From: Coix lacryma-jobi var. lacryma-jobi
Lineage: Eukaryota > Streptophyta > Magnoliopsida > Poales > Poaceae
DNA length: 64,000 nucleotides
NCBI GenBank assembly: GCA_009763385.1
Contig: CM019825.1
Span: 992,001-1,056,000, forward strand
Direction of reading: 5' to 3'
A model generated the notes under the pieces. It searched no databases. It had not been told where the DNA came from and was given only the letters and a program-made list of their open reading frames with translations. Positions 11,546-23,151 of this stretch are shown here, piece by piece. The position numbers were made by a program, and so were the translations under genes. Position 1 is the first letter of the stretch. The number at the start of each line of letters is the position of its first letter.

Positions 11546-14500
11546 CTAGCGGAAGTAAACCGAGACGAGAGGAATGTCAATGTCATTCCCATCACCATCC
11601 TCGCATGCTACCACCACATCTATGTGCTTCCGGTATTCAGGAACCTCCACCTTTGCCACCTCCCTGGCGACATCAACAACCTTCTTCTGCAGCCTCTCCT
11701 TGTGCCTCGCAAACATGCTGTTGTACAGCAGAGAAGTGCCGCAGGACATGCTGTAAGCGCTGAGGCCCTTGTCACTGAACCACTGCAGCAGTTCGGCGAC
11801 CGTCAGGTTGCCCTTGATAGTCCAGCGGTCCCATACGGTCCAGCTCAGATCTTGATGCTTCATAACCTTGGCCGGAACTGGTTCTGCCATTGAGAACAGC
11901 GGTAGAGCTAGGTTGGCAAATGTGTTGCGGTAGTCCTCAATGGGGTGCTCCCCAGCAATGACCTTGTAGAGCTCAAGGCACACGAGACCTGTGGCCATGG
12001 CTGTTGAAGTTGCGATGGCCGGGATGATCCTTCCAGCGATGAACTTAGCCTTCAACTTGTCAACCTCAGGAATGCTGTAGTTCCTTGCGCGCATGTTTGC
12101 AAGCCCAGCTATTAAATCCATGTGAAAATTAGTGTCATCGTCCTGGAAAAGCAAAGTCAATGTTAGACCGGCTTTTTCATGCGATAGTTCGCAACATTTG
12201 TCTTTACATATCCATATGATTGGAAGAAACAAAATTCCAATGTGTCACGAGGAAGCAAAGCAGCATGTCATACTACAGGATAGCCAACCACCAACGAGAC
12301 AAATGAAATAATGATTTGCAACAATGGGACCTGTTGTCAAAAAAATAAGCAGTGAGATTGTACACTACTTATGGTGCTGATAAATGGAACATGATGTATT
12401 GCTTGTTCATTAGGAGTAGAGAAGAGATATTAAGGAGATATCAACATCAGAAAGAAAACTGACTATACACAGAAGGGAATGGGATGGGAAGAATATGCAT
12501 CAAATTATAAAGGACCAAATTTATCATAATAAAGACCTAACTACTTATGGTGCTGATCAATGGGGAAAAAATATTAGGTAGATATCACTTGAACTTTCAG
12601 GAACCAGGATTCCCAGCATAAGCCTGTGCATCTCATGTGAATCTTGGACTGAGACGAAAGAAATATTTATATTTATTATTATAAAAGATCAACAGAAATG
12701 ACCAGATTCCCAGCATAAGCCCGTGCATCTCATGGGAGTCTTGGACTGAGACGAAAGAAATATTTATTTTTATTTTTATTATAGTACAAAAGACCAACAT
12801 AAATTACCATAGGAAACATATTAATAGTTGGGGAACCATCTCAAAGAACTTCTTAAACCTTAGATTCGAATGAATGGAATACTAACCTTCTCAAATTGGT
12901 TAGGTTTCATTTGGAATCCTGGAGGCAAGCCCTTGGCATATTCTTCCAACTTGGTCAAAAGATCATTAATAACAGCAACATCATCAACTGAGGCACTAGA
13001 AAGGTTTGTAGCCTTCTCATCTGTCACAATATTCACCCCTTTCTTTGGCTCAAATTTAGAAACTGCAACCTTATTGACCGCATCAGCCAGCTTACTTGTG
13101 TTCTTTGCCCAGTCAGGTATAGCAATCCCAAATGACTCTGCTCTCAGTACTGAAGCAGCCATGATGAAGTTGATGTGAGATGAATCAGTGGCTGAAAATT
13201 GCAGAGGGCGGGGAAAGCGCTTTGGGGCAGACCAGAAAGGAGTGCCTGTGCTAGTAGCAGCATCTTCAGGAAAAGTGAATGTAAGCTGCTTCACGCGGTT
13301 TGAGAAATAATCCTCAAATCTGACATGAAACAAAATGAAATCAGTTAATCTTGCACAAGAACTGAAGGAACACAGATGTGCCCAGGAAACAGAAATTAAA
13401 TTTGTCTGGTCAAAGTACAACACTTCTTAAATTTTAACAGACCTCAGCTACAAAGGGAATCAACTTGAACAGATGTTTGTTAAATTAGCAGTACAATGTC
13501 ATAAAACTGATAATTTATTCATCATAAGGTGGGTAAGAGAAAGATGTGGAATCCCACAGAAGCGAAGAAAATAGTAACATATATTGCATAGAGATAAATT
13601 GAAGAAATGTGACAATAGAACATACCTCAATCGGGCCCAAGTTATACAGTCCTCAAATGTATTGCATCGCTCCTTGTCAAGACATTCAGAGACGCGTTCA
13701 AGTAATTCCCTTGCTTGGGCATCACCTGCCTTCCTCATGGCAGCGGCATATTGAGCAGGATTAGACAGAAAAGAATTTACTTCATTTGGTGTTTTCTCTA
13801 GCAAACCCTCGAACTCTGAACGGGCCCATGTCAAGCAATGATCAATGTTGTGTGGAAAAGAATGGACGGTGCACATGGGTGCCTGCTTCTCAGGTGGGTC
13901 CCTTGAAGCTCCATAATTTTCAGTAAGGTGAGGAATGACCATTTGGGTATTGCACTTTGCGCCCAATGTCCCTGACTCCAGTAGTGGCTTCTGGAAGTAC
14001 AGGCACCTCATGTCCATATACATCCTAGCATTAACATTATCAAGGGCATTGATGACAACATCCAAGCCATCCCAGAATGTGTCATGGAACACATTTTCGG
14101 TATCTGGAGAGGCACGGTTCTGAAGAGCGTCAATTTGGAGGCTGGGGTTGATAGCAATGACGGCTGTAGCAGCTACAGTAGACTTTGCTTGCCCAATGTT
14201 CCAGTCACGGAACAGAAATTGACGGCTCAGATTGCTTTTCTCAATGATATCGTCATCTGTTATAGTTAGCTTTCCCTTGGAGCTGCAAGAGACACCCATT
14301 AAGGCAAGGTTCTTCAAGAACTCACATCCAAGAGCGCCGGAACCCACAATGAAAATATTTGCATCTAGCATCTTCTTCTGAAGCTTGGAACCAAATACAG
14401 AGATCTGAGCATCATAGCGGCTATTTGAAGGCTTCAAATCTTGGGGATCCAACTGATATGTAGGGAGAGATTCAACAGAATCAAAGTAGAAGAACTGCAT

Positions 14501-16339
14501 AAGGTGGAGTTTCATCAGACAAGGATAAGGGATGCCAATATAAACAAAAAAAAGGTACATTATTCAAAGCCCAAACCTGGTAAAGCGGATGGAATTTCCC
14601 TGAACATGCCTTCACAACTTCTTGACCAACAATACCACCAAACATTGCGGCCATTGGGTTCAAAACAGCTCGAGAACCACTTGCAAAATAACGGAGCAAC
14701 TTTTCATCAATGTTTTCCAGCTTAGGACCAACAGATGCTTCATTAATATCAGCAGCAAACTTCAGGAAAGTTTGAGCATCCTGCTCACAGCCAGCGGTAG
14801 GATAGCGCCCATGTTCCTTCTTAAATTTATCCAGAGCTTGAAAGGCTAGATGAAGCACAGGTGAACGTTCAAACTTTGAAAAGTCGCTCAGAAGGAAATC
14901 ACCAGGATCTCTCATTGCATCTCTTAGTGCCTTGAAACGTAGAACCTTTGGTTCCTTCACTTGTGTAACAATACCACCTTTTGTGTAAACACCATAGCTA
15001 CTTGTATCCTCCTCAATGCTAAATGAAAACGGCCTAGCATTTTTTACCTTCCTTGGTTTTCCATCATTCAATTCTGCCATGCCTTGAACCTCAGAGAAAA
15101 CAACAAGATCACCGTCCTGAAACTCAAGCCTCTCATCATCAACACAGGATACCATTGCAGGAGTGTCATTGCTGATGGATGCAATTATACCAGTATGTGG
15201 ATCTTCACCATCAACGTCAAGGACAGTAAACTCAGGTCCAAAATCACAGAAGACACTACCGAAAAGACCACAGACTTGAGCTTTGAGAAAAGAGATTGGA
15301 GGCTGGTGGCTGTGACAATAGTCGTCAAATTCATAAGCCTTCTCCAGACTTATATCAGTGAAAACAACAGCCTGCGCAATCGAGCAAGCTGTGGGTTAAG
15401 CAATCGCAACAAATAGACAAGAAATGTGTGAAATAAGAAATGCAATGCTTTAGCAGGCAACAGAGAAATAAAGCTGCCAGCAACCACGACATGCATCACG
15501 GATTCACTGGATCAAGATCAAAGGATACTGCAAGTCGAAAGCAAGGAAAGATGGTACTGAGGACTAGAGACGAACCTGGAACTTAGACAGGTGCTCTGTC
15601 GTCAATTCCTCCGTTAGAGCAGAGACCAGAACGGCGTTATTCAGCTCTTGCAGCTTTGACACACAAGCTGCAGCCCTGTTCTTTCCGACGTCTTGCTCTG
15701 ATAAGAAGAAATTGCCAGACAAGTCCCACATTTCCACCATTTTGACATCATGTATGGTGACAGATTTGACTCCAGCAAGAGCAAGATTTTTTGCTGCAAA
15801 AGTGCAGCACAGTTTTTTTTTAGCGTGACATACATAACACGTGAAAGAAGATGAACAAGTTGATGTGTGTGTGTTAGAATCAGCCGGTACGTATTGCTTA
15901 ATATGTGGGCTAATCTAAAATCCCAATGCTAAGCAGAGACATCACAATTACTGGAACTGACAACAGGAACTTGGCATCTAATCCAATTAGTATTATTGCT
16001 GCGTTTCGGTAACGAGGATTCAGGCATTGCGTCATGAATCTGAAAATGTAGGACAGCAAGGGTAAGGGGGTGCAGACGAGACGAACCAATCTCAGCGCCG
16101 AGGCCATTGAGGCCAGAGACGAGGACATCGGCGGCGAAGAGGCGACGCATTGTCTCCCTGCCGTACACGGCGAGCTGCCTGCTGTGCAGGTCCTCGTCGA
16201 TCTCCGGCGCCGCCCCATTCCGGGTCCCGTTACCGGCCGTCCCCACGCCGCCGCCGTCGGCGGCTGATGGCGATTCCCCCAGCTTAGCCCTCTTGGGCTC
16301 GCCGCCGTCGGCGGGCGCGGACCTCTTGGACGGAAGCAT
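11546..16339 (-). CDS. UBA1: Ubiquitin-activating enzyme E1
   Basis: The coding sequence joins six exons on the minus strand: 16339-16087, 15793-15576, 15371-14577, 14494-13626, 13319-12887 and 12142-11546. All introns are GT-AG and the phases match, giving 1054 residues, a normal plant E1 length. The enzyme adenylates ubiquitin with ATP, forms a thioester with it and passes it to E2 enzymes. Visible hallmarks are an N-terminal basic stretch (LPSKRSAP..PKRAK), the inactive adenylation half (LVSGLNGLGAEI, exon 1), the active nucleotide-binding loop GSGALGCE near residue 473, the catalytic cysteine in QAPMCTVHSFP near residue 630, and the C-terminal ubiquitin-fold domain (exon 6). The ATG at 16339 is preferred to an in-frame ATG further upstream because a splice acceptor lies just before it. 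No defect was seen. Confidence 0.95.
12603..12768. repeat. About 98-bp direct duplication in UBA1 intron 5
   Basis: A block containing CCCAGCATAAGCC and TTGGACTGAGACGAAAG is present twice with few differences, starting near 12603 and 12701. It lies entirely within the last intron (12143-12886) and does not touch splice sites. Confidence 0.75.
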
Positions 16340-16352
16340 GGCGAGGAAACCC

Positions 16353-16477
16353 CTGCGCAGAAACCGTAAGCACCTCATCGCGAACGGCGAATCCGAAGAG
16401 AACACAGGTGGTAGTATTTATTCGTAGCAACAGCAGTCGGGACTGGGAGGGTGGGAGGGATGCGATGCTTACCTTAC
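16353..16477 (-). other. UBA1: Predicted 5' UTR intron of UBA1
   Basis: On the minus strand the donor CAG|GTAAGG lies at 16478/16477. The acceptor TTTCTGCGCAG ends at 16353, fourteen bases before the UBA1 start codon. Leader introns of this kind are common in highly expressed plant housekeeping genes. The call is from splice-site shape only. Confidence 0.6.
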
Positions 16478-16702
16478 CTGGGAGGGCGGGCGGGCGGGCG
16501 GCGACCTCGCCGGCTGGGTGAAGGAAGGGATCGGAGGCGAGAGAAGGTGGGTGGTTGGCGTGGCGGCTAGGTCTGGGATGGGGGCTCGGGACTCGGGAGA
16601 GTGAGCTCTCCCTCTCCGTGTACGTATTCGGGTTCGGGAGGAGTGTAGAGCGGAGGGAGGCGGCGCCGGGCGGCTTGGTGGGAGAAACTCGGATCGGAGG
16701 CC

Positions 16703-16710
16703 ATTTATAA
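16703..16710 (-). promoter_or_regulatory. UBA1: TATA box of UBA1
   Basis: TTATAAAT on the minus strand sits in GC-rich DNA about 225 bases upstream of the proposed donor of the leader intron. Transcription would then start near 16675. Its position and GC-rich surroundings agree with the gene model. Confidence 0.6.
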
Positions 16711-16791
16711 GGCGCGCAGCCGCCGCAGACCGCAGGTGCAGGGGGCCAGCCAGGGCAGACGAGGATTTCCCTTTTCCATTCCGCGCGCTCT

Positions 16792-16845
16792 CTATATATT
16801 TATATAATATATATATATATATATATAAATATAATAATATAATAG
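16792..16845. repeat. TA-rich microsatellite
   Basis: The stretch is almost pure alternating TA with small interruptions, directly upstream of the UBA1 promoter. It is prone to length change. Confidence 0.85.
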
Positions 16846-17040
16846 AAAAACAGATCAAAAAGTCAAATCAATCCTCTGGTCATTACGGTTAGTCTTTTTT
16901 TTTCAAGATCCAAATACAGCAGACGCAGACGATTATAAAACACGAGCGTTCATTGCTGTGAATATATTAATGAAATACTGTGTTAGATCGATAAATTTCA
17001 ATATGAAATAACCATAGGCAACGGACAGTCATCTCTTATC

Positions 17041-17660
17041 TCTTATATCTCTTATATTATTACCACTATATCGTCCACGCCCACTTCGGCGTGCCTTGGC
17101 TTCGGCGTCCGCCCCCACCCCAAACCGCCCAGACTTCCCTTCAGCGCTCCCTCCGCGCCCTCCCCTCCGCCCCGCCACCGCCTCCCTCCGCGCCCTTCCC
17201 TCCGCAGCCGCCTCCCTCCGCGCCCTCTCCTCCGCGCCGCCGGGCTCCTCCGTCCGCCCTCCCCTTCGGCGCCCCACCGCCTCCCTCCGCGCCCTACCCT
17301 CCGCCCCACCGACGCTCCACCGCCTCCTACCTCGCGGCCCTCTCCTCCGCGCCGCCGGGCTCCTCCGGCCGCCCGCCCCCAAACCGCCGGACACGAAGAC
17401 GCAAGATCTGCCGCCGTCCGCCCGCGCCGACCGAGCTCCTCGCCGGCCTCCTCCGGATCTGCCGTCGGCCGCGCCCCAGGCCGCCGGACCCACCGGATCT
17501 GCGCGTCGAGCTCCTCCCTCGGGCTGCGCGTCGAGCTACTCCCTCAGGGTCCGCCTGTAGGGAGCTCGTCGGCACCGGTGATTCCTCCTCACCCCCCTCC
17601 TCCCTTAACCCACCTGTCTCCCTAGGGTTCGGATGTGTCCCCCTCTTTTGTTGAGTGCTA
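17041..17660. other. Very GC-rich, pyrimidine-skewed tract with degenerate repeats
   Basis: The tract is dominated by variants of CTCCCTCCGCGCCCT and CCGCCGGGCTCCTCC, in repeats of roughly 15 to 30 bases. Every frame is open for long runs because stop codons are rare at this composition. The overlapping Pro/Ala/Arg-rich frames are therefore not evidence of a gene. It resembles a GC-rich 5' exon that has expanded by slippage. A short AGTGCTAGAG repeat follows at about 17655-17690. Confidence 0.5.
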
Positions 17661-18143
17661 GCGTGCTAGAGTGCTAGAGTGCTAGCAAGACTGTGTTCAA
17701 ACTCCCGTAGCAGTGGGCACACTATTCCCGTAGCAGTAGAGTGCTAGAGTCCTACCATTGAATAAAAATGAGTAAGCTAACCTGGATGCAGTTCTGCATC
17801 TTCTAGGATGCATCCTCGGCCAGAGCATGACAGATGCATCTCTATGTTATGTAATTAGCTCCCTGGAAAAACTGGATTAAGCATGTTAAAAGTTCTATCA
17901 GTTCTATTCAGCAGTAAAGTAGCAAGCATGAACTGCTCATTAAGCATGAACTGCAAATTAGAGCAGGAATGTTATTTTTTGCATTCAGGACCAAGTCCTT
18001 AGTCCAAGAAGTTCTATCTGGTACAGGAAGTAGAGGGGGACAGATTAGTATCAATCACCATTCACTATGACAGATTAGTATCTTGTACAGATTAGTATAG
18101 CTTAGCTTGTACAGGAAGTAGAGGGGGACAGATTATTATCTTG

Positions 18144-18441
18144 TCTAGCTTTGAGTCAATGTCAAACCATGATGGCGTTATTTGATGAAACCAATAATGC
18201 TTCTCGGTGCATTAGTCAAGGTCTAAGCCAAACTGAATTTACATTAAGAAAAACAACCATGAAAGCTAATGTGATTCCTCATTTTGATATAATCTAGCTT
18301 TGAGTCAATGTCAAACCATGATGGCGTTATTTGATGAAACCAATAATGCTTCTCGGTGCATTAGTCAAGGTCTAAGCCAAACTGAATTTACATTAAGAAA
18401 AACAACCATGAAAGCTAATGTGATTCCTCATTTTGATATAA
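18144..18441. repeat. Tandem duplication, period 149 bp
   Basis: The block starting TCTAGCTTTGAGTCAATGTC at 18144 is repeated from 18293, essentially without difference. The identity suggests a recent duplication. It has no coding potential. Confidence 0.9.
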
Positions 18442-19458
18442 CTGGATAATGAATTCTTTAGGCATTAATGATCTGCATGTTCGTGCTGGTCGTTCTGTCA
18501 TTAACAATCACTCATCTCAGAATTATACCATATATGCATCCTCATGCCCAGCTTTCGTCAGCCATCCTCGAAAGAGCTCACTTTGATCAAAAACATCAAA
18601 ATGGATGCATCTTAATGGAGGACTCACCCACTTTAACTTGGTTCAATAATGCACACAGTTGGGGACTAACCTGAAGATTGCTTCAAGAATTTTACCATCT
18701 GACCTGCATGGAAAGAAGCTAGGTTTAGGTTACCTGTTAATCTTTTTTTAGTGAAAAAATGAATTGGTAAACCATGTGCGCGTATAACCATTTCAGATAA
18801 AGCATGTTAAAGTGGCAAGCTGTTAAAGTTCTATCAGTTCTATTCAGCAGTAGCTCATTAAGCATGAACTGCTCAACATATATGGTGCTTCCGCGTGCAA
18901 AACCTTGGTAGATTGCACGGGCATCTGCTCCCGTAGTGTGCTTGAGAGCTTGTACAGGAAGTAGACCAATTAGGAGTAACATAGTTGGTAGCAAAAAAGG
19001 ACACATCTCACTAACGCCGTGCGCGATCTTGCAAAAGTATATCATCGCATGGTACGAGGGGGAAATACTTGCAAATGCCCGTAGCAACACGGTACTTTAG
19101 GTAAATGCCCCCAATAGGATTAGTAAGTTCATATATGTAACTCTCGCGAAGGTGTAGGGCGAGATCTGCACCAGGGCGTGATCTTTTAAACGCACGGACT
19201 GTATAGATTGATTTAATACCCTCGCATTCAATATCGCGTTATCCTAGGATAATGCCCTCCTTAGTTATTGATTGACAAATTTTGGACTATCCGCTACAAA
19301 ATACGTTTCCAGGATAATAACTTGCAGTCTCCCTAATGTTATTATGACGTAGAGAGGGGTAGGATAATTTGTCAAAATCAATTCCTACACGATAGGTGAT
19401 ATCAAACTTGCAAATCCTGGAGTTAATGCACTGTGGGAGTCCACAATGCCTACACGGA

Positions 19459-19491
19459 TAGGGAGACTACAAAATACTTGTAGTCTCCCTA
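19459..19491. repeat. Perfect hairpin with 14-base arms
   Basis: TAGGGAGACTACAA and its exact reverse complement are separated by five bases. Related TAGTCTCC/CAGTCTCC words recur nearby (about 19327, 20112, 20205). It may be the centre or end of an old inverted-repeat element. Confidence 0.7.
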
Positions 19492-19771
19492 TTGACTCTC
19501 GTCGTCCAAAGTAATGCATTCCCCAAACCATTTATATTACCAGTGAATGAACCAAACACGTTGTTAGTTTCCATCTTAAATCTTTTCACCTATGACATCG
19601 AATATTTTGACACATACATAAAGTATTAAATATATACTACCAAAAATCTAATTACTCAATGATCTGATAGTTGTGTGCCACAGGGAACATGTATTCATGA
19701 TAGCTTGATTAGTTTTAGTAAATTTGTCTCAGGGGATATATAATTATTTTTGTTTACTCTATTTTTATAGA

Positions 19772-19911
19772 CTAAATTAATGCCACAACATCTAATATGA
19801 CATCCATAAACTTTTCACAACCCAAATAAATAATCGCTCCCCTAAATTAATGCCACTACATCTAATATGACATCTATAAACTTTTCGCAACCCAAATAAA
19901 TAACGGCTCAT
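19772..19911. repeat. Tandem duplication, period 70 bp
   Basis: A block starting CTAAATTAATGCCAC occurs at 19772 and again at 19842 with a few substitutions. It is non-coding. Confidence 0.8.
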
Positions 19912-21034
19912 ATTATTTATTTATTAACACACATGAAAATAGGTAAACATAACAAAATTGCAAAATCAAAGGTAGACGACGCAGCGAAGTAGAGGGGGCT
20001 TCAAACTCTCGCGAATAACTAGAATTGTACAGTGCGTTGCTACGGGTATTAAAGTCCGTGCGTATAAAAGTAATAGTTAATTAAAATTCAGTAACTTATA
20101 TGTAGCAACAATCTCTACAGTCTCCTTCGGTCTTTTGGACAAATTTCACCAAGATAATGCCCCTTAGTTTCCAAATCAATCTCTGTAGGAGGACATTTCG
20201 CGCCTACAGTCTCCTTTTCACTTCCAAAGATAGTTATACTTCTTATCCTAGCTTTACTGTTTGGTGGTGGTACAAAACAAATATATTAACCATGGGCAAA
20301 TACAAAACAGTTGTAACCTGTTCTTTGTCTAGGATTTTACTGGACACTTTGTTCAGTATGTTTGTTCAGAAGAAGCATTTATTTGTTTTGCTCTGCAGTT
20401 CTAGAACAATTAGTGTATGCTTCTGCTATTCAGTTCCATTTTGTTTCCTGGTTAGTTGTTATCCACCAGGCTTTGAACAATAGGGACATAGGCTTTCGTG
20501 GTTAGTTGCTATAATTAGGGAATGGATTGGCTTTGCGATATCTGTACCATTGTCCATAAAGCCTATCCATTCACTGGCCATGTAGACATATCTTCCTATC
20601 AGAAATCTACATTCGTTTGCGATATCAGGATGGCTGCTTCCCTGTGCCCTCACAAACATTCACATGGCTTTATTAACTCCTTTCATCTGAACTACTACTA
20701 AGGGAGAGCTGCATAATATTTGTTGATCACTCAGTAACTCTGCTTGTTTGGCTGTTCAAGCGTTTGCAGTTAATAAACAAGAACAATTAAAGACTTGTTA
20801 GGGCATATATTAGACACCAATGGTTAAGTAGTGGTTGGTTTATTAATTGCTTAGGTTCATTAGCAATTTATATGTTTGAGAATGCAGATGCTATTTGTTC
20901 TTAAGTAATATGAAAACAGATGCTACTGCTACACTTGATTTTCTTTGATCCCTAGCTACTGCTACCCATCACATGTTCTTAAGTAATATGAAAACAGATG
21001 CTACTGCTACACTTGAGTTATGTATTAAACTTGC

Positions 21035-21114
21035 TACATCATCATGTATTAAACTTGCAGTATGAATCATCTCTATGATCTCGGCCAAGCGCTGATGTTC
21101 TGTAGTTAGCTCCA
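21035..21114 (-). pseudogene. Exon scrap of solanesyl (polyprenyl) diphosphate synthase
   Basis: The minus strand reads ELTTEHQRLAEIIEMIHTAS followed by LIHDDV, which matches the trans-prenyltransferase region leading into the first Asp-rich metal-binding motif. Beyond HDDV the reading departs from the family. Only about 26 codons are present and no flanking exons were found, so this is a captured or decayed fragment. The parent enzyme makes long-chain isoprenoid tails for plastoquinone or ubiquinone. The assignment is from memory of the family. Confidence 0.65.
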
Positions 21115-22195
21115 TGTATTGCAAGACCAAAATATTTGTGTGTTTAATATTAAAAATCCTGATACAAAGTGACAAATCTATAGCAGAGAAAGGAACTTAC
21201 GACAAAGCAACTAATTCAGCAGTTGCTCTGGACACTAGAAAAACTGGATTTTCTGCACCAACAAGTTGTTAAAGTTCTATCAGTTATTATTGTGGCAGAT
21301 AGTAGCTCATTAAGCATGAACTGCTAAATAATCTTCAACAGTCATGTGTACCTGTTGCAGATTGCAAATTAGAGCAGGAATGTTACTTGATTTTAATGCT
21401 CTGAAATTTTAGGCCTTATTTATATGAAACTTATTATCATATAATTCTTAAGGAAAATATTTTTTGCACTCAGGACTAAAAATGTGTAGTATGAGCATAT
21501 CGTCCACCTTTCCTAAAACCTTAAGCATTTAGCAGAGTTGTTGTGTGCATGAAACTTATTATGTTGTCAAAGCTCAAGTCCTTAGTCCAAGAAGTTCTTA
21601 AGGAAAATATTTTTTGCATTCGATCAAATATGTATAGTAGTATATAGTCCACCTTTCCCAAAACCTTATTATGTTGCACTGAGCTCTTGCAAATCGGTCA
21701 TCAGAACACAAAACTCTACCTACCATTTGATTGCAGCTGTCTTATTTTTGCTAAACTTGCTCCTGTTTCAGGCTTTCACCTGTCCTGTTTTGTTGCATAG
21801 TAGTACAAATCAACATTTTGTTGTTATTAGCTGATTGAGAAGTATCAGGACACCGTTTGGGGGGAACGAACTACAGTAGTAGTACATTCTTTAGAAATGA
21901 GATGTGAGAACCTTGCAAGAGCTAGGTAATGGCCTAATGGGTCTGTTCGTTGGAGCCCTTTTCCTGAAAAAAAACACCTGCTACAGTCCAACATAGAGAA
22001 AATAGTGAGTGCTTTAGAAAATAAAAATTGCGACTCACTTTGAGCCAATGTCATAGGCCTGGTGGATCCTAGATATGAGGAGTGGGAAAGCACTGAAGTA
22101 TGAGTGTGTGTACTTCTTACTTTCAGTCCTGGTGGATTCTAGATTTGTTATGATTTTATTTGACCATACTGTCAAATTCTTTTTCTTTCTTTTAG

Positions 22196-22291
22196 GAAAT
22201 TGTATCAAGGATCAAGAAATCAAGAGGAAGGCTTCCTGTCAAGTATATTGTGGGGCATTCTGGATCAGTTCTTGGAGAGGTTCTTCAAGGA
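22196..22291 (+). other. Exon-like scrap, unassigned
   Basis: After a pyrimidine-rich tract ending in TTTTAG, a 32-codon open reading gives EIVSRIKKSRGRLPVKYIVG and more. The acceptor and composition look exon-like. The family is not recognised and no partner exons were found. Confidence 0.25.
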
Positions 22292-22493
22292 TTTTTTTAC
22301 GTTATTTTTATCTCTGCGTTCTTGTAACTGATCGAGGGTAGTGCGGTGATGCATGTTGTCTGATAGTCTGGAGTAGTTCTTAAAAAGATTCATTCACTTT
22401 TCTTGGAGTTGATTGAATAAACTGTGTTCCTATTCATTTGTTCAGATTTATGTTTAGCAGTAAAAACTGAATTTAAGTGCACTTTTATAGGAA

Positions 22494-22670
22494 CTAGCAG
22501 ATGCCCGTGCGTTGGTATGGGAGCTTTAAATTTTCAATGCAACAAGAGATGATAAACAAATATTAAGTCAAAATCAATTGATAAATAATAGAGCCTTCCT
22601 ATTTCAGAAGTGGAGAATTTAACAACCCCTGAACAAAGGGTTACATAATTATTGTTGAATCAAGATTTGT
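22494..22670 (-). mobile_element. Helitron 3' terminal region, minus orientation
   Basis: On the minus strand this segment ends in a hairpin (CCCATACCAACGCACGGG), then CATCTG, then CTAG at 22497-22494, next to a host T. It matches, in inverted orientation, the 3' terminal 179 bp of the Helitron ending at 53659, so both belong to one family. Its own 5' end to the right was not found. Any captured DNA would lie between here and about 24877. Confidence 0.65.
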
Positions 22671-22966
22671 TGAGGCCACAAACATGTGCACTTTTATATT
22701 ACTACCCTTGTGAAAGTAGTGAGTGCTTTCTGAATTTCTGTTTCGATGTCATACAAATTGTTTAGCCCGTTCGGTGCTACAAAAAAAAAATAAGCTCATG
22801 ATAATATAAGTATGAACGTGTATTTACATGTTGATAATTGAATAGATAAAATCGGTTTCCACAAGTCATTTGCTTTTTTTTCTTTCACTTCTATAGTCAG
22901 AGGCTGCTACATGAAACCCAGGGAAAATAATAGTGCCTGCACTGTACTGGGAGATATGGCTGACAT

Positions 22967-23143
22967 CAGTGGCGGATGCAGAACACGATCAAAGGAGGGG
23001 CTGATCTCTTCTTCTACCTCTATTTCTTTATTTTTCCTTCTTTTCTCTACTAATTTTTTCTCTAATTATCTCTAATTTTACATTGATGTACCAGCTTTAG
23101 GGGGGCTGGAGCCCACCCAGCCCCCCTTGTAGATCCGCCCCTG
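22967..23143. mobile_element. hAT-type MITE
   Basis: The ends CAGTGGCGGATGCAG and, inverted, CAGGGGCGGATCTAC enclose 177 bp. The flanking 8-base duplications GCTGACAT (22959-22966) and GCTGACAC (23144-23151) match at seven of eight positions, as expected of hAT elements. It has no coding capacity. Confidence 0.8.
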
Positions 23144-23151
23144 GCTGACAC

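Larger units (their letters stand above)
17661..20018. other. Repeat-rich non-coding region
   Basis: No gene is recognised. The region holds short blocks that recur in a different order further right: AGTTCTATCAGTTCTATTCA near 17890 and 18826, related to 21272; and AGTCCTTAGTCCAAGAAG-type sequence near 18000, also near 21570. It also holds a 149-bp tandem duplication, a 33-base perfect hairpin and a 70-bp tandem duplication, listed separately. It looks like old transposon DNA that has been rearranged. Confidence 0.5.
20019..22490 (-). mobile_element. Possible Helitron in minus orientation (extent uncertain)
   Basis: Read on the minus strand, the left edge gives CCCGTAGCAACGCAC, then about ten bases, then CTAG (20022-20019) next to a host T. 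This resembles the Helitron 3' ends elsewhere in the window. The piece of solanesyl diphosphate synthase at 21035-21114 lies on the same strand, as expected of a captured exon. No 5' TC end was located, so the right limit is only nominal. The hairpin is imperfect and confidence is low. Confidence 0.3.

Noticed and set aside
16339..16405. Upstream in-frame ATG codons as alternative UBA1 start
   Set aside because: A strong acceptor (TTTCTGCGCAG) at 16353 and a donor at 16477 indicate these ATGs are intronic; the start at 16339 gives the usual plant E1 N-terminus.
17091..17654. Long Pro/Ala/Arg-rich open frames on both strands
   Set aside because: They are produced by degenerate GC-rich repeats; several frames are open at once and none resembles a protein family.
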